From Gammaproteobacteria bacterium (GTDB lineage Bacteria; Pseudomonadota; Gammaproteobacteria; Steroidobacterales; Woeseiaceae), in contig JAOTYE010000008.1 in NCBI GenBank assembly GCA_029862045.1, forward strand, positions 62,001 to 126,000: a stretch of DNA of 64,000 nt. Direction: 5' to 3'. Below, one piece after another: positions 8,258-17,200 of this stretch. The notes below the pieces were generated by a model. The model was not told the origin of the DNA and made no database searches. It worked only from the letters and a program-made list of their open reading frames with translations. Within the stretch, counting starts at the first letter, position 1; every line of letters begins with the position of its first letter. Both the position numbers and the translations under genes were made by a program.

Positions 8258-9961
8258 ATGGATCGCAAACTAGTTCTTACTTTCATCGCCATACTCAGCA
8301 TTGTCGCCGGTACTGGCTTGATCTTGTCTGCTGATGCGCCGATCGAGAAATCGGCAACGGTTGCAGCGACTACGTCTTATATTGTGCAGGGGCAATCAGT
8401 GGCAACAGTGGCAGATGCCGTGCGCGCCGTCGGCGGTGAAGTCACGCAGGAGTTGACGATCATCAACGCTGTCGGTGCGCAGTTGACGGAAACGCAGCTT
8501 TCCGAGCTGAAGGCCGCGGACCCGTCTATCCGAATCCATCTCGACGGTGTTGTCGAGATAGCTGGTGGCAATGGCCAGGGAATACCCACGGCCGAGCACC
8601 CTAATTTGATCGGGGCCGATCAACTGTGGGATGAAGGCATTACCGGTCTCGGTGTCACGGTCGCCGTTCTCGATACAGGGGCCCATCGTTTCGACGGACT
8701 CAAATACGACACCAACGGTGCGTCTCGAATCCTGGCTACCTATGTGGTCGAGTTTGACACCGAAGACCCATCATCCTATCCCTACTGGCACGACCCGAAC
8801 GGGCACGGTACTCACGTGGCGGGCATCATCGTCAACAGCGAGGGCAGCAAGAAGAGCCGCCGGCCGAATGGCGTTGCGCCAGACGCGAACCTCGTAGTAG
8901 TTGACGCCTTTGATAGTCTTGGCCAAGCCACTTATCTGGACATCATCCAGGGCATCAACTGGGTGGTTATGAATAAGGCCCGTTTCGACATTCGCATCCT
9001 AAACCTATCGCTTAGCGCACCACCGAGGTCCCACTATTGGGATGACCCGATGAACCAGGCAGTCATGGCGGCCTGGCAGGCCGGGATCGTTGTTGTCGCC
9101 TCCGCCGGCAACACGGGGCCTGATGCTATGACCATCGGCGTTCCCGGCAATGTCCCTTACGTAATTACCGTCGGCGCCATGTCGGACAATGAGACCCCGA
9201 AGGACTCAGGCGACGATTTTCTCGCCTCCTTCTCAGCCGCCGGCCCTACGCACGAGGGATTCGTCAAGCCGGAACTCGTTGCTCCCGGCGGTCACGTCGT
9301 GTCCATGATGCAGAAGAACGGCAGAATTGCGACCACACATTCTGAATTTCACGACAAGGGGACCTACTTCACGATGTCGGGAACCTCGCAGGCAGCAGCA
9401 GTTGTGTCTGGCACCGTTGCGCTCATGCTGCAGGCGGATCCGTCTTTGACGCCTGACGATGTCAAGTGTCGTGTCATGAGTTCAGCCCGACCAGCAGTCG
9501 CGGCGGACGGAACGCTCGCCTATTCCGTGTTTCAGCAGGGTGCGGGCATGGTTGATGCCTATGCCGCCGTACACAGCGACGCAGGCGGCTGTGCGAATAA
9601 TGGCATGGATATCAACCTCGATCTGACGAACCAAATGCACTACGGGGGCCGCGCCAATCAGGACGAGAACGGCGATTATTACCTCATGGGCCTCGACGGC
9701 TACATGTGGACCAATGGCTACATGTGGACAAACGGTTACATGTGGACCAATGGTTACATGTGGACCAACGGATACATGTGGACCAACGCTTACATGTGGA
9801 CAGACGGCTCTGTCAATGCCGATGGTTACCTGTGGACCAATGGTTACCTGTGGACTAACGCTTATCTGTGGACAAACGGCTACATGTGGACTAACGGATA
9901 CATGTGGACCAACTCCCTGACTGAATCCGCCGGCATTAACCTCTGGGTCGACCAGGAGTAG
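8258..9961 (+). CDS. exported S8 (subtilisin-like) protease with C-terminal YMWTNG repeats, copy 1
   Basis: A 567-residue secreted serine protease. The start M-D-R-K-L-V-L is preceded by AGGAAG and is shared with the paralogue at 10255. Residues 4-25 form a signal peptide or anchor, and 40-100 a propeptide-like region. The S8 catalytic domain runs about 115-470. Catalytic residues are D139 (A-V-L-D-T-G), H183 (N-G-H-G-T-H) and S377 (S-G-T-S-Q-A-A), with oxyanion N285. The tail holds eleven Y-(M/L)-W-T-(N/D)-x hexapeptides plus one S-V-N-A-D-G spacer. It ends in L-T-E-x4-N-L-W-V-D-Q-E. Substrate is unknown; the tail probably serves surface display, secretion or binding rather than catalysis. 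It is followed by a GC-rich hairpin and the second copy. Confidence 0.93.
   Translation: MDRKLVLTFIAILSIVAGTGLILSADAPIEKSATVAATTSYIVQGQSVATVADAVRAVGGEVTQELTIINAVGAQLTETQLSELKAADPSIRIHLDGVVEIAGGNGQGIPTAEHPNLIGADQLWDEGITGLGVTVAVLDTGAHRFDGLKYDTNGASRILATYVVEFDTEDPSSYPYWHDPNGHGTHVAGIIVNSEGSKKSRRPNGVAPDANLVVVDAFDSLGQATYLDIIQGINWVVMNKARFDIRILNLSLSAPPRSHYWDDPMNQAVMAAWQAGIVVVASAGNTGPDAMTIGVPGNVPYVITVGAMSDNETPKDSGDDFLASFSAAGPTHEGFVKPELVAPGGHVVSMMQKNGRIATTHSEFHDKGTYFTMSGTSQAAAVVSGTVALMLQADPSLTPDDVKCRVMSSARPAVAADGTLAYSVFQQGAGMVDAYAAVHSDAGGCANNGMDINLDLTNQMHYGGRANQDENGDYYLMGLDGYMWTNGYMWTNGYMWTNGYMWTNGYMWTNAYMWTDGSVNADGYLWTNGYLWTNAYLWTNGYMWTNGYMWTNSLTESAGINLWVDQE
9701..9916 (+). repeat. twelve 18-bp tandem repeats encoding YMWTNG hexapeptides
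   Basis: Twelve consecutive 18-base units. Units 1-6 encode Y-M-W-T-N/D-G/A, unit 7 is the divergent spacer S-V-N-A-D-G, and units 8-12 encode Y-L/M-W-T-N-x. Synonymous differences between units (AAT/AAC, GGC/GGT/GGA) show that the peptide, not the DNA, is the conserved entity. Confidence 0.95.
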
Positions 9962-9986
9962 CTCACACCGCATTACGATACCTAAG

Positions 9987-10030
9987 GCCGTGCCGCCGAT
10001 GACCGGCGGTGCGGCTGCTTTCTTGTTTGG
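9987..10030 (+). terminator. probable rho-independent terminator of first protease
   Basis: GCCGTGCCGCCG at 9987-9998 pairs with CGGCGGTGCGGC around 10004-10015, with minor mismatches. A T-rich GCTTTCTTGTTT follows. It begins 25 bases after the protease stop. Confidence 0.65.
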
Positions 10031-10067
10031 TCCGAAAAACACTTATCCAACAACAGCTTATGATAAT

Positions 10068-10085
10068 GGGGACATTCCTGATTTA
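10068..10085. repeat. single arm of the 8031-8072 palindrome
   Basis: GGGGACATTCCTGATTTA repeats the first 18 bases of the palindrome arm. It joins directly to the leader copy 2 at A-T-T-T-A-A. The second arm is absent, so this looks like a remnant left by duplication or partial excision. Confidence 0.75.
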
Positions 10086-10254
10086 ACGCCTGCATTATGT
10101 GACGCCCGTCACAAAAATGCTTCGGCCGCTCCTCTGACCCACACCTCTCAAACCAGTCTTTCTTTGATGAAATGTGCCCATCATTTCAGGTACCTGACTT
10201 TGCCCTTAAGCAACGGACAAAAACCTGATAAATACGCTCTCAAGGAAGACAGTC
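10081..10254 (+). repeat. duplicated leader, copy 2 (upstream of second repeat-tailed protease)
   Basis: Counterpart of 8085-8257. The first 115 bases are almost identical, including the CRP-type dyad; the remainder is similar up to the AGGAAGACAGTC-ATG. Conservation of noncoding sequence that exceeds that of the coding regions suggests selection on regulation or recent conversion. Confidence 0.85.
10098..10113. promoter_or_regulatory. perfect CRP/Vfr-type binding site, second copy
   Basis: Identical TGTGA-CGCCCG-TCACA dyad at the same position of leader copy 2. It lies 141 bases before the ATG at 10255. Confidence 0.7.
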
Positions 10255-12021
10255 ATGGATCGCAAATTAGTTTTTTTCTTCATCGCCATTTACAGCATCG
10301 TTGCAGGTCTTGGTTATTTCCTTTCTGTTGACACGTCGGTCGAAGAATCGGCAGCAGTGGAAATCACCACATCTTACATCGTGCAGGGCGAGTCCCTGGA
10401 ATCGGTAGCGGCGCTGGTTCGCGCAGCGGGCGGCGAGGTAACGCACGAACTTGGTGTCATTCGTGCTGTAGGAGCAACGCTGACCCAAGCGCAGGCAAAT
10501 GTCCTGCGAACGCATTCTGACGTGCAGCGTCTGTACGGCAACGGCTCGATCGAAGTGGCCGCGAAAGGTAGTACAGGCGGCGGTAATGATCCCAATGGTG
10601 ACGGCGGGAACGGCGGGAACGGCATACAGGAGACACATTACCCGACAACGGTGTTGGCCAATAACCTGCATACCTCTGGCATCGACGGCAGCGGTGTGGG
10701 TATCGCGATACTCGATACCGGGCTCTGGAAACACGATGGCATCAAGTACGATTCAGCCGGTAATGCGCGTATGAGAGTTGTCTACAACGCGATAAGCAAC
10801 GAGGTCGCAGTCAATCCCATGAACGGCAACGATCAAGGCGGTCACGGCTCGCACGTCGCCAGTATTGCGGTCTCCAGCCTCGTGACAGAGAACGGTAATT
10901 ACAACGGCATCGCGCCGGGTGCGCACCTCATCTCGGTGCAGGCTTTTGATGAACTGGGTCAGGGCACCTACGCGGATGTGATCCGCGCGATCGACTGGGT
11001 AGTGGCCAACAAGGCCGCCCACAATATCCGGGTGCTCAATCTTTCCTTCAGCGCCGAGCCGCGTTCACATTACTGGGACGACCCCATCAACCAGGCGGTT
11101 ATGGTCGCATGGCAGCAGGATATCGTCGTCGTCGCTGCGGCCGGCAACCGTGGCCCCGCTGCGATGACCATCGGTGTGCCGGGCAACGTGCCCTACGTCA
11201 TTACTGTCGGCGCGATGACCGACAACTACACCGAGGACAACGAGGGCGACGACTTCGTGGCCTCGTTCTCATCCGCCGGACCGACTTACGAAGGCTTCGT
11301 CAAGCCCGAGGTTGTGGTGCCGGGCGGTCACATGCTGGGTTTGATGCCTAGCCAGTCGCATCTGGCGACAACCTATCCCGAGTTCTACGCCGGCGACAAG
11401 TATTTTCAGATGTCCGGTACCTCGCAGGCTGCGGGCGTTGTCAGCGGTGTCGCGGCACTGATCCTGCAAGCAAACCCCGGCCTGAGCGCCGATGACGTCA
11501 AATGCACGATCATGGCCACGGCCAGACCCGCCGTCGAAGGCAAGGGCAAGAATATTTCACTGGCCTACAGTGTCTTCCAGCAGGGCGCCGGGCTTGTAGA
11601 CGCAACGGCTGCGGCGACGATGCCGGTTGCGGATTGCGCCAACCAGGGCCTCGATATTGATGCAGACATCGCCGGTACGCGCCACTTCGGCGGGCGTGCC
11701 AACCAGGACGCCAACGGCAACTTCTACGTGATGGGGTCCGACCTGACAGCATCAGACGGCTACACGTGGGACGAGAGCTACTCGTCGTCGAGCGGTTACA
11801 TGTGGACCAACGGTTACATGTGGACCAATGGATACATGTGGACCAACGGTTACCTCTGGACCAATGGCAGTGTGAATTCCGACGGTTACATGTGGACCAA
11901 CGGTTACATGTGGACCAACGGTTACATGTGGACCAACGGTTACATGTGGACCAACGGATACATGTGGACCAACGCGCTGACCGAGATGGCATCCATGAGT
12001 AGCTGGGTTAACCAGGAGTAG
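10255..12021 (+). CDS. exported S8 (subtilisin-like) protease with C-terminal YMWTNG repeats, copy 2
   Basis: A 588-residue paralogue of the preceding protease, with the same start context (AGGAAG) and N-terminus M-D-R-K-L-V. It has a signal peptide (about 4-25), a propeptide-like segment with the shared T-T-S-Y-I-V-Q-G motif, and a Gly/Asn-rich linker at 105-123 that copy 1 lacks. The S8 domain has D154 (A-I-L-D-T-G), H197 (G-G-H-G-S-H) and S390 (S-G-T-S-Q-A-A). The tail contains nine Y-M/L-W-T-N-G/A units plus an S-V-N-S-D-G spacer, ending L-T-E-x6-W-V-N-Q-E. The pair arose by tandem duplication including the regulatory leader. It is probably expressed in parallel with copy 1, with diverged substrate preference. 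Confidence 0.93.
   Translation: MDRKLVFFFIAIYSIVAGLGYFLSVDTSVEESAAVEITTSYIVQGESLESVAALVRAAGGEVTHELGVIRAVGATLTQAQANVLRTHSDVQRLYGNGSIEVAAKGSTGGGNDPNGDGGNGGNGIQETHYPTTVLANNLHTSGIDGSGVGIAILDTGLWKHDGIKYDSAGNARMRVVYNAISNEVAVNPMNGNDQGGHGSHVASIAVSSLVTENGNYNGIAPGAHLISVQAFDELGQGTYADVIRAIDWVVANKAAHNIRVLNLSFSAEPRSHYWDDPINQAVMVAWQQDIVVVAAAGNRGPAAMTIGVPGNVPYVITVGAMTDNYTEDNEGDDFVASFSSAGPTYEGFVKPEVVVPGGHMLGLMPSQSHLATTYPEFYAGDKYFQMSGTSQAAGVVSGVAALILQANPGLSADDVKCTIMATARPAVEGKGKNISLAYSVFQQGAGLVDATAAATMPVADCANQGLDIDADIAGTRHFGGRANQDANGNFYVMGSDLTASDGYTWDESYSSSSGYMWTNGYMWTNGYMWTNGYLWTNGSVNSDGYMWTNGYMWTNGYMWTNGYMWTNGYMWTNALTEMASMSSWVNQE
11797..11976 (+). repeat. ten 18-bp tandem repeats encoding YMWTNG hexapeptides
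   Basis: Four Y-M/L-W-T-N-G units, one S-V-N-S-D-G spacer, then five Y-M-W-T-N-G/A units. The five units after the spacer match the first protease; the number before it differs (four here, six there). Confidence 0.95.
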
Positions 12022-12046
12022 GTCTCACCGAGTCATGGCACGAATG

Positions 12047-12080
12047 GCCGTACCCCGGCTAACCCCGGGGTACGGCTATT
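12047..12080 (+). terminator. rho-independent terminator of second protease
   Basis: GCCGTACCCCGG (12047-12058), loop CTAACC, then the exact complement CCGGGGTACGGC (12065-12076), followed by TATTCTTTG. It lies 25 bases after the protease stop, the same spacing as for copy 1. Confidence 0.8.
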
Positions 12081-12153
12081 CTTTGAAATTTCATCCGGTG
12101 CCACACAGCTCAACGACGACCGAGCGAGTGGCGACGAGCTACGGCGTAGATTC

Positions 12154-14007
12154 ATGAGAGCTGCTATCAGGAAAGTCATTACGCTCGACTTCGGCAAAAT
12201 GTCTGCCGAGCGGTCTCCGGCCCCGGATATGGGCCCCGATGAGACGATCGAGTTCAAAGGCGTCGCACTCCTGATCACGAACGACAACCTGTCCCGCCAG
12301 TGGGCGCCCCGATGGCTGCAGCATGCAGGCCTCGAGGTGCGGGTCGCCAATACTCCCGAAGAGGCGCTTGGCATCGCTTCGGCGACCCGGCCGAATCTCT
12401 TGGTCGCGGATGCCGCACTGACCGGAGCACACGGCAAATTGTTGCTGGAATCGCTCCGCGAAATTCACGGCAAGGACGTTCCCCTGATTGCGCTATGCAC
12501 CAACAATGCGGAGGTCACGACTGCGATCGATGCGGACGTTACTGATATCGTGCGAAGGCCTTACGACTGGCAGGTCATTACACGACGCGCCGTTCGAGCG
12601 GTTCACGCGCACGAGAATCTCGCCAAACTCAGAGACACTCGCGACAGGCTCGAGAACATGCACACAACTGCCAAGGCCGCATACCGCGACCGGGCTCGGG
12701 CCGCTGGGCTCGACAAGCTGACTCATCTGCCGAACGGCGAGCGTTTTCGCAGCCTATTGCATCGAGCAGTCACGATCCGCGGCAACTCGCAACGCGGCAT
12801 AAGTGTTTTGGTCATCGGACTTGATCGCTATCGGATGGTCAACGACGCCGTTGGACATGAAAACGCGAACCGGCTGATCAAGCAGTTCTCCGATCGACTC
12901 AGAATGTGTCTGCGCGATCGCAAAGTCATCGATAGCGCCGACGGCGGCATGGTCACAGCGGTCGCTGCCCGGCTCGGCGGTGCAAGGTTCGCGCTCTTGA
13001 TCTCCAATGCATGCGTGGATGAGATCATGCATGTCAAACAGGCGATCCTGGCCGAGCTCGAGCAACCCTTCGAAGTTGCCGGGCAAAGCATCTATCTGAC
13101 CACCAGTATCGGCGCGGCCATGTTCCCGCGCGATTGTTCAAGCGCAGATAATCTACTTCACTGTGCTGAGACCGCTATGCTTGATGCTCAGGAATCCGGT
13201 AGCGGTTTTCAGTTCTTTACACAGCCTGAGGATACCGCAAGCTCTCGTCTCCTGAATCTGGACCGAATGCTACGTGAGGCGATCCGCAACGACGATCTGG
13301 AACTCGCCTATCAACCAATCATGGAAGCGGAAAGCGGCCGGGTCGTCGCCGCAGAGGCGCTGCTGCGCTGGCATCACGCCGAAGAAGGGACGATCTCGCC
13401 GGCGGACTTCGTGCCTGTGGCGGAAAAGACCGGTCTCATGAAAGAGATCGGCGACTTTGTAATCGCCTCAGCGTGTGCTCAGCTACGCAGCTGGATTGAT
13501 GCTGGCATGGAACCGATCCGAATTGCCGTAAACCTGTCGCTCTGTCAGCTGCTTCGCGGAGACGTCGCATCGGTTGTCGAAAAAGCGCTGCAAGAAAACA
13601 GTATCGATTCGCGCCTGCTGGAGATCGAACTCAGCGAACGAGGTGTGCTCAATCAGCGCCACGAGGTTATCAGCGAAGTTCACAGGCTAAGGGCAGTCGG
13701 CGTGCGAATTTCTATCGACGATTTTGGCACCGGACATGCCTCGATTGCTTACCTGAAAGATCTGCCGGTCGATGTTATCAAGATAGATCGCTCCTACGTC
13801 AGCGGGGCCGGTCGAAGCGCCCGGGACGAGGCCATCGCTGCGGGCATGGTGGCCCTGGCCCAGCGTCTGCAGGCTACGGTAATCGCAGAAGGCGTGGAAA
13901 CCCGCGAGCAGCTCGAAACGCTGCGCGATTGGGGATCCCAGGAGTGCCAGGGCTTCTACTTCTCTCCGGCGGTGCCCGCCGATGAGTTCATGGAGAAGTT
14001 CGGCTGA
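12154..14007 (+). CDS. receiver-like, degenerate GGDEF, EAL phosphodiesterase-type protein
   Basis: A 617-residue cytoplasmic protein related in layout to the one at 5849. A receiver-like domain (about 30-150) is followed by a short coiled segment (about 155-180). The GGDEF-fold domain (about 185-355) has an active-site motif degenerated to L-G-G-A-R-F, so it is unlikely to make c-di-GMP. The EAL domain (about 370-610) is complete: A-E-A-L-L-R-W, N-L-S-L-C-Q-L, D-D-F-G-T-G-H and I-A-E-G-V-E. The expected activity is c-di-GMP hydrolysis, with the GGDEF fold possibly sensing GTP. The ATG at 12154 lacks a good ribosome-binding site; M at 12199 is an alternative. It lies between the protease pair and a diguanylate cyclase. 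Confidence 0.9.
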   Translation: MRAAIRKVITLDFGKMSAERSPAPDMGPDETIEFKGVALLITNDNLSRQWAPRWLQHAGLEVRVANTPEEALGIASATRPNLLVADAALTGAHGKLLLESLREIHGKDVPLIALCTNNAEVTTAIDADVTDIVRRPYDWQVITRRAVRAVHAHENLAKLRDTRDRLENMHTTAKAAYRDRARAAGLDKLTHLPNGERFRSLLHRAVTIRGNSQRGISVLVIGLDRYRMVNDAVGHENANRLIKQFSDRLRMCLRDRKVIDSADGGMVTAVAARLGGARFALLISNACVDEIMHVKQAILAELEQPFEVAGQSIYLTTSIGAAMFPRDCSSADNLLHCAETAMLDAQESGSGFQFFTQPEDTASSRLLNLDRMLREAIRNDDLELAYQPIMEAESGRVVAAEALLRWHHAEEGTISPADFVPVAEKTGLMKEIGDFVIASACAQLRSWIDAGMEPIRIAVNLSLCQLLRGDVASVVEKALQENSIDSRLLEIELSERGVLNQRHEVISEVHRLRAVGVRISIDDFGTGHASIAYLKDLPVDVIKIDRSYVSGAGRSARDEAIAAGMVALAQRLQATVIAEGVETREQLETLRDWGSQECQGFYFSPAVPADEFMEKFG

Positions 14008-14217
14008 GGCAAAACGGATGCCTGAGGACCCGTTAATACCAGAATGGCGACAATCCCATGGCTTTCGTGGCCCGACGAAATTGAGACGCAGGTCGTTGGA
14101 AAATATCGGGTTTGGGACCACTATTTGGGAGGACCTGAGATCTGCCAGGCCGCGCCCAGCGAGAGCCGCTGCGGCGCTGTACGCCTGACATCTTTGGCCA
14201 TGCACGGAGCATTGGAT

Positions 14218-17200
14218 ATGGGTCGCGCTATGCGAACGGCGAAAGCAACCTGGAATCGGTCACGTACCGCAGGCCTCGTGTTGCTCGTGCTCGTGGCCCA
14301 GCTTTTACCCGCGACCGCCAGCGGTCGCGAGCAAGCGGCGATGCATTTTGACCGGCTCTCGGTGACCGAGGGCCTGTCGCAAAACACCGTGACGGCAATC
14401 GTGCAGGATCAGACCGGCTTCATGTGGTTTGCGACGGAAAGCGGCCTCGACCGGTACGATGGCTTGGCTTTCAAGAACTACCGAACCGAACGCGGCAACC
14501 CGAATTCGCTGTCCAGCGAGTTCATTCGCAACCTGGATCTGGCAGAGGATGGCAGTCTCTGGCTGGCAACCGATGGGGGTGGGATCTCACGTTGGAATCC
14601 CGAAGCGGACAGCTTCACCACGTATCGCCACGATCCGGAGAATGCCGCTTCGCTTTCGACTGATCACATACGCACCGTCCTGGCTGACTCCCGCGGCTTC
14701 GTGTGGGTGGGCACTCGTGACTCAGGACTGGACCGGCTGGATCTTGCTACAGGCGAGTTCACGCATTTCGTGCACCTGGCTGACGATGCGAACACGCTTA
14801 GCAATGACGCGATCTATGCGCTGGCACGTGACAATGACGGCAACCTCTGGATTGGCACCGGAGACGGCTTGAACCGACTCGAGATTGAAACTGATGAGAT
14901 AACCCGATATCGCAATAGTCCCGACGATCCGTCCGGCCTGGGTGACACCCCCGTAAGCAGCCTCCTGATTGACCATGACGGTACGTTGTGGGTAGGCACA
15001 CCCCGCAGCGGTCTGCATAGCTTTAGTACCGAGTCAATGGAATTTAAACACTATGTTCACAGCGACAGCGATCCCCTCAGCCTCAGCAGTAACCGGGTCG
15101 AAGTCATTTTCGAAGACGACAAGCATCATCTCTGGATCGGCACCGACAACGGCCTGAATCTCATGGATGTCGAGCGCGGCACGTTTGCGACGTACAGGAA
15201 CGACCCCACCGATACCGCGAGTCTGAGCAACGACTTTGTCTTTTCGATTTTCCAGGATCGCGGTGGCATGCTTTGGGTTGGTACCAACACCGGCGGCCTT
15301 AACAAATGGAATCCCCGCTCGTGGTCGTTTGGCCATTTCCAACCGTCGGTGGGCGACGATGAAAATAGCTTCAGTAACCGAACAGTCACATCGTTTGCAG
15401 AAGACCCGGACGGAAACGTCTGGGTTGGCACGTTTGGCGGTGGCATCAATATCATGGATCGCTCCGACGGTTCTGTCCGGCAGTTAAGGCACGACCCCGG
15501 CAATCCTGAAGGCCTGAGCGACGATCGGGTCATGGCGCTTCTGGCAGATCGCAGTGGCCAAATCTGGGCCGGAACTATGACGGGCGGCCTGAATCGTATC
15601 GATCCACAAAGTGGCACCGCCCGTGTTTATCAGCATGATCCATCGGAGCCGTCAAGCATTGCAGCAAACGGCGTCATGTCCCTGCTGGAAGACAGCGAAG
15701 GAACAATATGGGTTGGCACCTTCGGTGGTGGCGTCAGTCGTCTGGATAACCTGGCCGGGGTCTTCACGAATTTCGGGCATGATCCTGCGGACGATGCAAC
15801 GCTTTCGAGCCCGCGGGCCACCAGCATCGTGCAGGACACGAACGGTACGATCTGGGTCGGCACCGATGGCGGCGGACTCAACAAACTGGAAAGCGCGAGC
15901 GGCACGTGGCGGCAGCTGCGCCATGATCCCGACGACCCGGCGAGTCTGAGCTCAAACACGGTCTACGCGCTGCATGTGGATAACAGCGGCAATCTCTGGG
16001 TCGGAACTCGTACCGGCCTCGACCGCCTCACTGGTTCGACCGACGCAACCGAAACACCACGTTTCCAGAATATTTCGACGCGCCATGGGCTCGCCGACAA
16101 CGCCGTCTATGGCATCAAGCCGGATTCTGCAGGCAACCTTTGGCTGAGCACGAACCACGGTCTGACAAGTTACAATATCGAGTCCGGCAACGTCAGGAAC
16201 TTTCACGAGAGTCAGGGTTTGCAGGGCGAGGAATTCAACTTCGGCGCCAGTTATGCAAACCGCGACGGCAGATTATTCTTTGGCGGATCGAACGGCTTCA
16301 ACGCATTTGATCCGGCTGAACTTGAATTCAACAAGCGACCGCCGCCCGTCGTGTTTACGTCGCTCTCTATACTCAATCAGCCGGTTTCGACTGATAAGCC
16401 CTACGAACTAATGCGCGACATTGAGCTTGACTACACCGACGACGTGGTCACCTTTGAGATTTCGGCCCTGGACTTCGCTGCGCCGCATGAAAACCGCTAT
16501 GCATACATGCTGGAAGGATTCGACAGCGCCTGGGTTGAAGCCGGTGCTCAGCGGCGCATTACTTACACGAATCTCGACGGCGGTGACTATGTGCTCCGTG
16601 TTAAGGCCGCGAACAGCGACGGCGTGTGGAATGAGGATGGCATCTCGATGTTGCTTTCCAAGGCCTACCCACCCTGGCAAACGTGGTGGGCTTATACGCT
16701 TTATGCTGCAGTCATTGCGTTAGCGGCCTTTAGCGTCTGGAACCGTCAACAGAAGAGATTGTTACGCGAAGCCGAGTACAGCCATCGCCTCGAACAGGAA
16801 GTGCGCGACCGCACCAAAGAGCTAAAAAACAGAAACGCAGATCTTAAGGATGCCAATATCAAACTGGTTGAGGCGAGCACGACGGACCCGCTGACGGGGC
16901 TCCGAAATCGTCGTTACCTGTTTGAGCAGATTGCCAAGGACGTCGATCTTGTGCTGCGACATTACCGGGACGGGACAGAAACCATGAAACCCGGTGGCAA
17001 CAACGATCTGCTGTTTCTCATGGTCGACCTCGATCACTTCAAGCCGGTTAACGACAGTTGTGGCCATGAGGCCGGCGACGAAATGTTGCTGCAGGTTCGC
17101 GACGTGCTCCTCGATGCATGTCGATTGTCCGACGACATCATTCGCTGGGGTGGCGATGAGTTCCTGGTGGTCGCCCGCGAGACCAACAGGAAACATGCCG

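Noticed and set aside
9701..9916. CRISPR array or minisatellite without coding role
   Set aside because: The units are contiguous 18-mers without spacers, stay in frame through the whole array and show synonymous variation.
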